From assembly GCA_018883305.1 (NCBI GenBank), contig VEQI01000006.1:1-23416 (forward strand): a stretch of DNA of 23,416 nt, given 5' to 3'. Each line of letters begins with the position of its first letter. Position 1 is the stretch's first letter. Under the pieces are notes generated by a model. It had not been told where the DNA came from. It ran no database searches and worked only from the letters and a program-made list of their open reading frames with translations. The DNA comes from Limnohabitans sp. Lineage in GTDB: Bacteria > Pseudomonadota > Gammaproteobacteria > Burkholderiales > Burkholderiaceae_C. The translations under genes and the position numbers were made by a program. Shown here piece by piece: positions 8,316-16,148 of this stretch.

Positions 8316-8780
8316 CTAGAGGACCGGTACGATCCTCATCGGAATAGTGACCGGGCCGTCGTTGATCAGCGCCACCTGCATGTCAGCGCCAAAACGGCCC
8401 GTCTGGACCTGCGGATGCAGCGCACGTGCGCGCGCCACCAGCAGGTCATACAGCCGTTCACCGTCTGCCGGCGGTGCGGCCTGGGTGAAACTGGGACGGT
8501 TGCCTCCCGAGGTGTCCGCTGCCAAGGTGAATTGACTCACGATCAGCAAACCCGCAGGCTGGCCAGCAGCCAGACGGTCTTGCAGGGACAGATTCATCTT
8601 GCCCTGCTCATCACTGAAGATGCGCAACTTGAGCAGCTTGGTCAGCAACTTCTCGGCCTGCACGTCGGTGTCGCCGCGCTCGGCACACACCAGCAACAGC
8701 AGACCTGCCTGGATCTCTCCCACCACCTCGCCCGAGATGCTCACCCGCGCCTCGCGCACCCGCTGCAGCAGCCCGATCAC
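8316..8780 (-). CDS. dtd: D-aminoacyl-tRNA deacylase
   Basis: 154 residues, typical DTD length. It carries both active-site signatures: SQFTL (82-86) and NDGPVT (140-145), the latter containing the Gly-cisPro pair that gives chiral selection. DTD hydrolyses D-amino acids, classically D-Tyr, from tRNA and so keeps them out of protein. The ATG overlaps the stop of the CDF transporter gene by 4 bp (ATGA). It is the last gene of a tyrS - CDF - dtd run on the minus strand. Confidence 0.97.
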   Translation of the reverse strand: MIGLLQRVREARVSISGEVVGEIQAGLLLLVCAERGDTDVQAEKLLTKLLKLRIFSDEQGKMNLSLQDRLAAGQPAGLLIVSQFTLAADTSGGNRPSFTQAAPPADGERLYDLLVARARALHPQVQTGRFGADMQVALINDGPVTIPMRIVPVL

Positions 8781-9688
8781 AGCGGGTCCCGCTCATCGCC
8801 CGCATGGGCTTCGACGTCGCTGGGCAGCAACTGAATGGTGGCACGCAAGCCCGGCACCGCGCTCATGAGTGCCTGCTCGACACTCAACCGCAACGCAGCC
8901 GCACGCCCCAGTGTCCAGCTGGAGGGCATGTGCATGTGCAAATCCACAAAGCGCCGTTGTCCGCCCTTGCGGGTGGTGACATGGTCAAAGCGAACGATCT
9001 GCATCTGGCCACGCTGGTATTCAAAGTCGGCCAGCACGGCCTGTATCTGCGCCTGCACTTCGGGCTCCACGGCCTGGTCCATCAGTCCTTGAAAGGCCCG
9101 CCAGACCAGGTGCACCCCTTCACGCAGGATGTTCAACGCCACCCCGATGGCCACCACGGCGTCCAGCCAGAGCCAGCCGCTCAGACTCACCATCGCCATG
9201 CCCACCACCACGCCCACCGAGGTCCAGACATCGGACACCAGGTGCTTGGCATCGGCCTCCAGCGCAATCGAGCGGTGCCGCCGCGCCGCCCCGAACATCA
9301 CCCAGGCCAGCCAGCCATTCAGCGCCGAACTGGCCACCGACAACACCAGCCCCAGGCCAATCTGCCCCACTGGCTGCGGATCCCACAGGCGATGCGCAGC
9401 GGCCCAGATGATGCCCAGCGCTGCCACCAGAATCAGAATGCCCTCGAAGCCGGCGGAGAAATACTCGGCCTTGTGATGACCATAGGGGTGGTCCTCGTCC
9501 GCAGGCTGTGCAGCCAGCGTCACCATCACCAGACCAAACATGGCGCTGGCCAGGTTCACCACCGACTCCATCGCGTCGGACAGCAGGCCGATGGAGTCGG
9601 TCAGCCACCAGGCCAGGGTCTTGAGCGTGATGGTGACCAGCGCCACCAGCGCTGATACCCACAGCCAACCCTTGGGACTCATGCTCAC
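8777..9688 (-). CDS. Cation diffusion facilitator (CDF) family metal transporter
   Basis: 303 residues with six predicted membrane segments and a cytoplasmic C-terminal domain from about 205 (AFQGLMDQAVEPEVQAQIQ). The CDF signature DHPYGHHKAEYFS is at 66-78. The TM5 metal motif is HLVSD (His149, Asp153). The matching TM2 stretch reads SDAMESVVN, so the usual D/HxxxD pair appears as Glu41 and Asn45. These proteins export Zn2+, Fe2+, Mn2+ or related ions by proton antiport; the metal cannot be told here. The GTG start at 9688 overlaps the tyrS stop as GTGA. An in-frame ATG two codons later (9682) is an equally possible start. Confidence 0.93.
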   Translation of the reverse strand: MSMSPKGWLWVSALVALVTITLKTLAWWLTDSIGLLSDAMESVVNLASAMFGLVMVTLAAQPADEDHPYGHHKAEYFSAGFEGILILVAALGIIWAAAHRLWDPQPVGQIGLGLVLSVASSALNGWLAWVMFGAARRHRSIALEADAKHLVSDVWTSVGVVVGMAMVSLSGWLWLDAVVAIGVALNILREGVHLVWRAFQGLMDQAVEPEVQAQIQAVLADFEYQRGQMQIVRFDHVTTRKGGQRRFVDLHMHMPSSWTLGRAAALRLSVEQALMSAVPGLRATIQLLPSDVEAHAGDERDPL

Positions 9689-10947
9689 GCGAGGGTGATG
9701 CGGGCAAACTTGCGTTTGCCCACCTGGACCACATACGTGCCTGCAGGCAGCTTGAGGCCCTTGTCCGACACCACTGACGAGTCCACGCGAACGCCTCCGC
9801 CATCGATCAGCCGGTTGGCCTCACTCGTGGAGGGCGCCAGACCCGCCGACTTCAGCAGTGCGCCAATGCCCAGTGGCGCCCCGCCCAGCGCGACCTCAGG
9901 GATATCGTCCGGCACGCCGCCACGGCTGCGGTTGATGAAGTCCTGCTCGGCGGCATCCGCCGCGGCCGTGTTGTGAAAGCGTGCGGTGATTTCCTTGGCC
10001 AGCAGCACCTTGGCGTCCTTGGGGTTGCGCCCGCCCTCGACCTCGCGGCGCAGCGCATCGATCTCGGCCAGCGAGCGAAAACTCAACAGGGTGAACCAGC
10101 GCCACATCAGCTCATCGCTGATGGACAACACCTTGGCAAACATGGTGTTGGCCTCTTCCGTGATGCCGATGTAGTTGTTCTTGCTTTTGGACATCTTGTC
10201 CACGCCGTCCAGGCCCTCCAGCAGCGGCATGGTGAGAATGCACTGCGGCTCCTGGCCGTACTCCTGCTGCAGGTGACGCCCCACCAGCAGATTGAATTTC
10301 TGGTCGGTGCCGCCGAGCTCCAGGTCGGACTTGAGCGCCACGCTGTCATAGCCCTGCATCAGTGGGTACAGAAATTCATGCACGCTGATGGATTGGCCGG
10401 ACTTGAAGCGCTTGTTGAAGTCGTCACGTTCCATCATGCGTGCCACGGTGTACTTGGCCGCCAGCTGGATCATGCCGCGTGCGCCCAGTGGGTCGCTCCA
10501 TTCGCTGTTGTAACGAATCTCGGTGCGCGAGGGGTCCAGCACCAGGCTGGCCTGCTTGTAATAGGTCTGGGCGTTGGATTCGATTTGCTCACGCGTGAGC
10601 GGTGGGCGGGTGCTGTTACGCCCCGACGGATCGCCAATCATGGTGGTGAAGTCGCCAATCAGGAAAATCACCTGATGCCCCAGGTCCTGCAGTTGGCGCA
10701 TCTTGTTCAGCACCACGGTGTGGCCCACATGGATGTCCGGCGCGGTAGGGTCCAGGCCCAGCTTGATACGCAGCGGTTGTCCGGTCGCCTCCGAACGTGC
10801 CAGCTTGCGCACCCACTCGTCCTTGGGAATCAATTCCTCGCAACCGCGCAAGCTCACGGCCAGGGCTTCCTGCACGCGATCGGTCACCGGATAAGCGGCC
10901 TGACGCTGAGCAGAAGTTTCGATTTGCGAGGCAACAGATTGATTCAT
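9685..10947 (-). CDS. tyrS: Tyrosine--tRNA ligase
   Basis: 420 residues from ATG 10947. It is a class I synthetase with HVGH (73-76) as the HIGH motif and KMSKS (251-255), and it ends in an S4 RNA-binding domain (STSEANRLIDGGGVRVD to the C-terminus). It charges tRNA-Tyr. The reading frame is open further upstream, but that extension would overlap the divergent promoter and does not look like family sequence. The ATG has only weak Shine-Dalgarno support. The gene is followed by a CDF transporter and dtd with 4-bp overlaps, so one transcript may carry both the charging and the editing enzyme for tyrosyl-tRNA. Confidence 0.97.
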   Translation of the reverse strand: MNQSVASQIETSAQRQAAYPVTDRVQEALAVSLRGCEELIPKDEWVRKLARSEATGQPLRIKLGLDPTAPDIHVGHTVVLNKMRQLQDLGHQVIFLIGDFTTMIGDPSGRNSTRPPLTREQIESNAQTYYKQASLVLDPSRTEIRYNSEWSDPLGARGMIQLAAKYTVARMMERDDFNKRFKSGQSISVHEFLYPLMQGYDSVALKSDLELGGTDQKFNLLVGRHLQQEYGQEPQCILTMPLLEGLDGVDKMSKSKNNYIGITEEANTMFAKVLSISDELMWRWFTLLSFRSLAEIDALRREVEGGRNPKDAKVLLAKEITARFHNTAAADAAEQDFINRSRGGVPDDIPEVALGGAPLGIGALLKSAGLAPSTSEANRLIDGGGVRVDSSVVSDKGLKLPAGTYVVQVGKRKFARITLA

Positions 10948-10973
10948 AAGGATTTTTTGGATTTTCCAGAAGC

Positions 10974-11001
10974 TTGCACAAAGAAAAGCGACCGTTATAA
11001 T
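10974..11001 (+). promoter_or_regulatory. Sigma70-like promoter for the M23 peptidase and anmK
   Basis: TTGCAC (10974-10979) is a -35 with the TTG core, followed by a 16-bp spacer and a perfect TATAAT (10996-11001). Transcription from about 11008 would give a leader of about 100 nt before the TTG start at 11111. It lies in the divergent gap with tyrS. Confidence 0.7.
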
Positions 11002-11110
11002 GCCGGCTTCGTCTACGATTTTACGTGGCGGGTATTGTCTTTGTGTGCTGGCCGCTTGTGCAGGTCGGTGGCACCTGTGGCCCATTGTGGGTCAGCACCG
11101 GAGTTTTGGT

Positions 11111-12490
11111 TTGCATCCCACCTTGTCGTCACTGCTGAACACGCTGCGTGAAGCCGCCGGCCAAAGCTACCAGCATTTGCTGCGCCTGCGCCGTGAGCAC
11201 CCTCAGCGCATCGGCATGGCGGTGGCCGGGTTGATGCTGGTGGGCGCAGGCGGCTCATATGCCGTGGCCTCGCTGGGTCCGGACGCGGCGGACTTGCCGG
11301 TTCGTGAAATTGTGCAGCCCCTGTCGCTGAACCTCACCGTCCCGCTGGAGACGGCAGCCACGGCCCCTGCCCTGCGCCTGTACCGCTCCGACCTCACCCG
11401 CTCCAGCGACAGCGCCGACGCACTGTTGCGCCGCCTGGGCCTGGCAGATCCGGCAGCGGCCGATTTCGTGCGTGCCGATCCCTTGGCCCGCAAAGCCCTG
11501 CTGGGCCGCGCTGGACGCCTGGTCACGGCGGAGGCGGACGAACTTCACCGCATGCAACAACTGACCGTGCGCTGGATCGCCCGCGACGACACCCCCGAAT
11601 TTGAGCGCCTGGTCATCCGTCGTGACGGCAACCGCTTCATCGCTCGCCAGGAGACCGGTCGCTTGCAGGCCACCACCCGCATGTCGGGCGGCAGCATCCA
11701 AACCTCCTTGTTTGCCGCCACCGATGACGCACGGATTCCCGATAACGTGGCCACCCAGCTGGCTGACATCTTTGCTGGCGACATCGACTTTCACCGCGCC
11801 TTGCGCCGTGATGACCGTTTCTCCGTCGTCTATGAAAGCCTGGAAGCCGACGGCGAGCCTTTGCGTGCCGGACGGGTGCTGTCTGCTGAATTCGTGAACA
11901 ACGGCAAGACTTTCCAGGCCGTGTGGTTTCAAGAGCCGGGTGCCCCGCGCGGTGACTACTACAACATGGCCGGCCAGAACCTGCGCCGCGCCTACCTGGC
12001 CTCTCCTTTGGCCTTCTCGCGCGTGACCAGCGGGTTCAAAATGCGCTTTCATCCCATTCTGCAAACCTGGCGTGCCCACCTGGGTGTGGATTACGGCGCC
12101 CCTGCGGGCACCCCCGTTCGCGCCGTGGGTGACGGGGTGGTGGAGACGGCGGGCTGGCAAAACGGCTTTGGCAACATGGTGACCATCAAGCACCGCAACG
12201 GCCATTCCACGGTTTATGCGCACCTCAGCCGCATTGACGTCAAGAAGGGCCAGTCCATTGGTCAAGGACAGACGCTGGGCGCGGTAGGTGCCACCGGCTG
12301 GGCCACCGGCCCGCATCTGCACTTTGAATTCCGCGTCAATGGTCAGCAAAAAGACCCGATGCTCATGGCCCGCCAGAGTGACTCTGTGCCCGTGCCTGAG
12401 CACGCGCGTGCCCAGTTCCTCCAGAAAGCGGCCGCCGCCCGCGTGGACCTGAGCGCCGCCGCCACCCTCCAGGTCGCCAGCATTCAGTGA
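11111..12490 (+). CDS. M23 (LytM-type) murein endopeptidase, membrane anchored
   Basis: 459 residues from a TTG start at 11111, chosen because GGAG (11100-11103) lies 7 nt upstream. The open frame from the ATG-like start at 11000 would begin inside the -10 box. It has a cytoplasmic N-terminus, one membrane anchor (about 34-54), a periplasmic region rich in Arg/Asp, then the LytM zinc domain: HLGVD (His323, Asp327), YAHL (His371) and HLHFEF (His402, His404). All expected zinc and catalytic residues are present, so it should be active and cut peptidoglycan cross-bridges in the periplasm. The stop overlaps the anmK start (GTGA), linking murein cleavage with recycling of anhydro-muropeptide sugar. 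Confidence 0.93.
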   Translation: MHPTLSSLLNTLREAAGQSYQHLLRLRREHPQRIGMAVAGLMLVGAGGSYAVASLGPDAADLPVREIVQPLSLNLTVPLETAATAPALRLYRSDLTRSSDSADALLRRLGLADPAAADFVRADPLARKALLGRAGRLVTAEADELHRMQQLTVRWIARDDTPEFERLVIRRDGNRFIARQETGRLQATTRMSGGSIQTSLFAATDDARIPDNVATQLADIFAGDIDFHRALRRDDRFSVVYESLEADGEPLRAGRVLSAEFVNNGKTFQAVWFQEPGAPRGDYYNMAGQNLRRAYLASPLAFSRVTSGFKMRFHPILQTWRAHLGVDYGAPAGTPVRAVGDGVVETAGWQNGFGNMVTIKHRNGHSTVYAHLSRIDVKKGQSIGQGQTLGAVGATGWATGPHLHFEFRVNGQQKDPMLMARQSDSVPVPEHARAQFLQKAAAARVDLSAAATLQVASIQ

Positions 12491-13599
12491 GTGCCCCGGG
12501 CTGTTTCATCGGCCTGATGTCGGGCACCTCGCTCGACGGTGTGGATGGGGTGCTGGCCTGCTTTGACGCGCCGTTTCAAGTGCTGGCCCATGCCAGCGCA
12601 CCATTCGACACCGCACTGCGCGCTGAATTGCAAGCGCTCAACACACCCGGCCCCAATGAATTGCACCGTGCTGCTTTGGCGGCCAACGCTCTGGTGGAAG
12701 TCTACGCCCGCGTGGTGGTGGCACTGCTGACGCAAAGTCAACTGAGACCTCAGGATGTACGTGCCATTGGTGCGCATGGGCAAACCGTCAGGCACCAGCC
12801 GGGCCTGCACGATGGCGTGGGCTACACCCTGCAATTGAACCAACCGGCCCTCTTGGCCGAGCGTTGTGGCATTGACGTGGTGGCGGACTTTCGCAGCCGT
12901 GACGTGGCGGCCGGCGGTCAGGGCGCCCCGCTGGTGCCGGCCTTTCATCAACGCATCTTTGGCCGCCCGGGACAGCACATCGCTGTGCTGAATCTGGGGG
13001 GCATTGCCAACCTCAGTCTGCTGGGACCTGAGGGAGAAATCCTGGGGTTTGACTGCGGTCCAGGCAATCTGCTGATCGATCACTGGTGCCAGACCCATAC
13101 CGGGGAGCCTTTTGATCAGGACGGCCAATGGGCTGCCAGCGGCCAGGTTCAAACCACCTGGCTGGCTGAATTGATGTCGGAGCCTTTTTTGCACCTGACG
13201 CCCCCCAAAAGCACCGGCCGGGATTTGTTCAACCCCGACTGGCTAGCAAAGCGCCTGCAAACACAGACCGACCTGCGCCCACAAGACGTGCAAGCCACAC
13301 TGACCGCATTCACTGCCCAAGCCTGTCTGCAAGCCCTGCAACGGCACAGCCCTGCATGTCATAAACTCATTGTCTGTGGGGGGGGAGCACTCAACCTGCA
13401 CCTGATGCAACAACTTCAAGCAGGGCTACCCGGCCGCGAAGTGGTGGAGTCCGGGGCAGAAGGCCTGCCACCGCTTCAGGTAGAAGCGGCCGCCTTTGCC
13501 TGGCTGGCCCGGCAGACGGTGTCCCGAGAGGCCGGCAATTGGCCGGCCGTGACAGGTGCCCAGGGCACTCGCATCCTGGGCGCGATTTACCCTGCCTGA
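12487..13599 (+). CDS. anmK: Anhydro-N-acetylmuramic acid kinase
   Basis: 370 residues, the usual AnmK length. The N-terminal phosphate loop GLMSGTSLDGVDG (9-21) is diagnostic. Further segments are AIGAHGQTVRHQP, LNLGGIANLS, GFDCGPGNLLID and the C-terminal VCGGGALN. AnmK hydrolyses and phosphorylates 1,6-anhydro-MurNAc to MurNAc-6-phosphate for cell-wall recycling in the cytoplasm. The start is GTG overlapping the upstream peptidase stop by 4 bp. It converges on erpA with 67 bp between. That gap has a loose inverted repeat (AGCCA 13612-13616 with TGGCT 13633-13637) but no U-tract. Confidence 0.97.
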   Translation: MSAPGCFIGLMSGTSLDGVDGVLACFDAPFQVLAHASAPFDTALRAELQALNTPGPNELHRAALAANALVEVYARVVVALLTQSQLRPQDVRAIGAHGQTVRHQPGLHDGVGYTLQLNQPALLAERCGIDVVADFRSRDVAAGGQGAPLVPAFHQRIFGRPGQHIAVLNLGGIANLSLLGPEGEILGFDCGPGNLLIDHWCQTHTGEPFDQDGQWAASGQVQTTWLAELMSEPFLHLTPPKSTGRDLFNPDWLAKRLQTQTDLRPQDVQATLTAFTAQACLQALQRHSPACHKLIVCGGGALNLHLMQQLQAGLPGREVVESGAEGLPPLQVEAAAFAWLARQTVSREAGNWPAVTGAQGTRILGAIYPA

Positions 13600-13666
13600 C
13601 GCGCACAGCGAAGCCAACGCGCGACGCGTCCATGGCTAGCGCTCATCGCAGGCACGCTGGAGATCT

Positions 13667-14032
13667 TCAGACGGAGAACGAGGATCCGCAGCCACAGGTG
13701 GTGGTGGCGTTGGGGTTCTTGATGACGAACTGTGCGCCTTGCAGGTCTTCTTTGTAGTCGATCTCGGCCCCCACCAGGTACTGGTAGCTCATGGCGTCGA
13801 TCAGCAGGGACACACCATTCTTGGTCATGGTGGTGTCGTCTTCGTTGGTGACTTCATCGAAGGTGAACCCGTACTGGAAGCCCGAGCATCCGCCCCCCTG
13901 CACGAACACGCGCAGCTTGAGGTCGGGGTTGCCCTCCTCGGCGATCAGGTCAGCCACCTTGGCTGCCGCACTGTCGGTGAAGACGATCGGCTCGGGCATC
14001 TCGGTGGGCAGGGTTTCAGCAACGGCGCTCAT
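13667..14032 (-). CDS. erpA: Iron-sulfur cluster insertion protein ErpA
   Basis: 121 residues of the A-type carrier family. The three cluster-binding cysteines are in place: Cys49 in QGGGCSGFQYG, and Cys113 and Cys115 in CGCGSSF at the C-terminus. ErpA hands Fe-S clusters to target enzymes. The ATG has GAGG a few bases upstream. A candidate -10 (TACTAT, minus strand, 14058-14063) would give a short leader. It lies downstream of the rplM-rpsI operon, a common order in betaproteobacteria, but is separated from it by a terminator. Confidence 0.96.
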   Translation of the reverse strand: MSAVAETLPTEMPEPIVFTDSAAAKVADLIAEEGNPDLKLRVFVQGGGCSGFQYGFTFDEVTNEDDTTMTKNGVSLLIDAMSYQYLVGAEIDYKEDLQGAQFVIKNPNATTTCGCGSSFSV

Positions 14033-14057
14033 GACAATTTCCTCGGATAGGGCCGGA

Positions 14058-14063
14058 ATAGTA
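14058..14063 (-). promoter_or_regulatory. Candidate -10 hexamer for erpA
   Basis: TACTAT on the minus strand matches 4-5 of 6 consensus bases, about 25 nt before the ATG. AT-rich sequence lies upstream. The -35 box is not clear, and I could not identify a convincing IscR site. Confidence 0.3.
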
Positions 14064-14111
14064 ACGTATTTTTCTCAACAATACCGATGTCAGGGGTATC
14101 CGTGTCAGCCC

Positions 14112-14146
14112 CAAAACAAAAGCCGCCGGGAATTCCACGGCGGCTT
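14112..14146 (-). terminator. Intrinsic terminator of rplM-rpsI
   Basis: Read on the minus strand, AAGCCGCCG and CGGCGGCTT (14138-14146 and 14120-14128) form a perfect 9-bp stem with a 9-nt loop. The stem is followed by TTTTGTTTT. It lies 56 bp after the rpsI stop and separates this operon from erpA. Confidence 0.88.
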
Positions 14147-14201
14147 GAGTGAAGGCCCAGGACAAGGAAGGCTTGCGGCCCCCATGTCCCGAGACAACTG
14201 G

Positions 14202-14594
14202 TCAGCGCTTGCTGAACTGCTTGCGACGGCGAGCAGAGTGCAAACCGACCTTTTTACGCTCGACCTCACGGGCGTCACGGGTGACGTAACCGGCGGCCGA
14301 CAAAGCGGGCTTGAGGCTCGCGTCGTAGTCGATCAGGGCACGGGTGATGCCGTGGCGCACAGCACCGGCCTGGCCGGATTCACCACCGCCATGCACATTG
14401 ACTTGCACGTCGAAGGTCTCGGCGTGGTTGGTCAGCAGCAGGGGCTGGCGGGCGATCATGATGGAGGTTTGACGGCCAAAGAAAGCCGCAATGTCCTTGC
14501 CATTGATCGTGATTTTGCCGGAGCCTTTTTTCAGAAACACACGGGCGACGCTGGATTTGCGACGGCCGGTGCCATTGTTCCATTCACCAATCAT
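14202..14594 (-). CDS. rpsI: 30S ribosomal protein uS9
   Basis: 130 residues beginning MIGEWNNGTGRRKSSVARVF and ending in the conserved KKVGLHSARRRKQFSKR tail that reaches the P-site tRNA. The middle segment VNVHGGGESGQAGAVRHGITRAL is standard for S9. GGAG lies just upstream of the ATG. It is 9 bp downstream of rplM on the same strand, the universal bacterial pair. Confidence 0.99.
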   Translation of the reverse strand: MIGEWNNGTGRRKSSVARVFLKKGSGKITINGKDIAAFFGRQTSIMIARQPLLLTNHAETFDVQVNVHGGGESGQAGAVRHGITRALIDYDASLKPALSAAGYVTRDAREVERKKVGLHSARRRKQFSKR

Positions 14595-14603
14595 GAGAGC
14601 TCC

Positions 14604-15032
14604 TTACAGTTCCAACACTTTGGGTTGCTGAGCGGTGTGGGGGTGCTCGGCACCGCCATACACCTTGAGCTTCTTGATCATGGCGTAACCGAGCGGGCCC
14701 TTGGGCAGCATGCCCTTGACGGCCTTCTCGAGTGCGCGGCCGGGGTGCTTGGCCTGCATGTCGCGGAAGTTGGTGCCATAGATACCGCCCGGGAAGCCCG
14801 AGTGACGGTAGTAGACCTTGTCCAGCTCTTTGGCGCCGGTGACACGGATCTTGGAGGCGTTGATGACGACAATATAGTCGCCAGTATCGACGTGGGGCGT
14901 GTAAATGGCCTTGTGCTTGCCGCGCAAACGGCGTGCTGCTTCGCTGGCAACACGTCCGAGCACCTTGTCGGTGGCGTCAATCACAAACCACTCGTGCACC
15001 ACGTCAGCGGGTTTTGCGCTGAACGTAGACAT
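14604..15032 (-). CDS. rplM: 50S ribosomal protein uL13
   Basis: 142 residues beginning MSTFSAKPADVVHEWFVIDA. It has the L13 segments LGRVASEAARRLRGKHKAIYTPHVDTGDYIVVINA, YYRHSGFPGG and AVKGMLPKGPLG. The ATG at 15032 is supported by an AAGGA ribosome site. The open frame continues upstream to a meaningless extension. It is the first gene of rplM-rpsI, and its promoter region is shared with divergent rlmJ. Confidence 0.99.
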   Translation of the reverse strand: MSTFSAKPADVVHEWFVIDATDKVLGRVASEAARRLRGKHKAIYTPHVDTGDYIVVINASKIRVTGAKELDKVYYRHSGFPGGIYGTNFRDMQAKHPGRALEKAVKGMLPKGPLGYAMIKKLKVYGGAEHPHTAQQPKVLEL

Positions 15033-15079
15033 GGAAATTTCCTTGAGTTGGTTTGGGCGGGCTCTTTTCCACGGTCGGC

Positions 15080-15096
15080 GTTCCTCTGATGGGAAC
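15080..15096 (-). promoter_or_regulatory. Short hairpin in the rplM leader
   Basis: GTTCC and GGAAC form an exact 5-bp stem with a 7-nt loop in the predicted rplM 5' leader, about 48 nt before the ATG. Ribosomal protein operons are often controlled by leader structures, but no known L13 element is recognised here. Confidence 0.2.
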
Positions 15097-15154
15097 CTCT
15101 TAGGTGGGGTTTCACTCTTCGCCGCGGAGCCACATGGCGCTGCGAGAGCCCTCC

Positions 15155-15160
15155 ATTCTA
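15155..15160 (-). promoter_or_regulatory. Candidate -10 hexamer for rplM-rpsI
   Basis: The minus strand reads TATAGAAT, containing TAGAAT (5 of 6). It predicts a leader of about 115 nt for rplM. The -35 position is weak. Confidence 0.4.
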
Positions 15161-15179
15161 TAACAGTCCGGGCCTGGAG

Positions 15180-15185
15180 TACCAT
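15180..15185 (+). promoter_or_regulatory. Candidate -10 box for rlmJ, possible leaderless start
   Basis: TACCAT is followed by six C bases and the ATG at 15192. There is no ribosome site between them. The layout matches that before the genes at 4294 and 16149. Confidence 0.35.
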
Positions 15186-15191
15186 CCCCCC

Positions 15192-16106
15192 ATGTTCAGT
15201 TACCGCCACGCCTTCCATGCCGGCAACCATGCCGACGTGCTCAAACACCTGGTGCTGGTGGCCGTATTGCGCTACCTGACCGAAAAACCCGTAGCCTTGA
15301 CGGCCGTGGACACCCACGCAGGTGCCGGTTTATATCGCTTGGACAGTGAGTGGGCGCAAACCAGCGCTGAGGCAGCGGAAGGCCTGCAACAACTGGTGGC
15401 GGCCTTGCCAGGGCTGGAAGGCGAGCTTTCCCCTCTGATCCGTGACTACCTGGATCTGGTGGCCGAGTTCAATCCCAAAGGTCAGTGGATGCGCTACCCG
15501 GGCTCCCCCTTTGTGATCAATCACTTGCTCAGAGAGCAAGACAAAATCAAGCTGTTTGAGTTGTTGCCCAGTGATGCCAAGCTGCTGGAGCAGCACGTCG
15601 CGCAACTGGAAGCCGGGCGACGAGTGGCCGTGTTGCGTGAAGACGGCTTTGAGGGTCTGAAGAAATTCCTGCCGCCACCCAGTCGCCGCGGCCTGGTGCT
15701 GATCGACCCCAGCTACGAGATCAAAACGGACTATGCGCGCGTGGCCGCCACCGTGCAAGACAGTCTCAAGCGGTTCCCGACCGGCACCTACATGGTCTGG
15801 TACCCCGTCATCGGACGCCCCGAAGCGCACGACCTGCCCAGGCGTTTGCGCACGCTGGCGCAGCAAGCCGGCAAGTCCTGGCTGCATGCCACCCTCACGA
15901 TCAAGTCAGGCAAGACAACCACCTTGCCCGTGTCACTGCAAGGCGACACCAAAGCCCCCCGCCCGGGTCTGCCGGCCAGCGGGGTGTTCCTGTTCAGCCC
16001 CCCCTACACACTGGCCAAAACCTTGCGTCCGGCCCTGGAGCAATTGGTGAAGTTGCTGGGCCAGGACCGGCACGCAGCCTGCCTGGTTGAATCAGGCGGT
16101 CATTGA
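15192..16106 (+). CDS. rlmJ: 23S rRNA (adenine(2030)-N6)-methyltransferase RlmJ
   Basis: 304 residues. The N-terminal MFSYRHAFHAGNHADVLKH signature is specific to the RlmJ (YhiR) family. SAM-binding region DTHAGAGLY (40-48), segment RYPGSPF (101-107) and the catalytic-type motif IDPSYE (171-176, in the place of DPPF/Y) follow. The enzyme methylates A2030 of 23S rRNA. The gene diverges from rplM and precedes the molybdopterin oxidoreductase gene by 42 bp. No Shine-Dalgarno sequence is visible before the ATG. Confidence 0.95.
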   Translation: MFSYRHAFHAGNHADVLKHLVLVAVLRYLTEKPVALTAVDTHAGAGLYRLDSEWAQTSAEAAEGLQQLVAALPGLEGELSPLIRDYLDLVAEFNPKGQWMRYPGSPFVINHLLREQDKIKLFELLPSDAKLLEQHVAQLEAGRRVAVLREDGFEGLKKFLPPPSRRGLVLIDPSYEIKTDYARVAATVQDSLKRFPTGTYMVWYPVIGRPEAHDLPRRLRTLAQQAGKSWLHATLTIKSGKTTTLPVSLQGDTKAPRPGLPASGVFLFSPPYTLAKTLRPALEQLVKLLGQDRHAACLVESGGH

Positions 16107-16136
16107 CCCCTGGGTGCCAGCGGTGCCCGTGGCTGG

Positions 16137-16142
16137 CACAAT
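16137..16142 (+). promoter_or_regulatory. Candidate -10 box for the molybdopterin oxidoreductase gene, possible leaderless start
   Basis: CACAAT is followed by a 6-nt C-rich spacer and the ATG at 16149. No Shine-Dalgarno is present. The hexamer is a weak match to the consensus, so the support is mostly the repeated layout. Confidence 0.3.
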
Positions 16143-16148
16143 CCGCCC

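Noticed and set aside
13612..13637. Possible bidirectional terminator between anmK and erpA
   Set aside because: The inverted repeat is asymmetric and has no T-run on either side.
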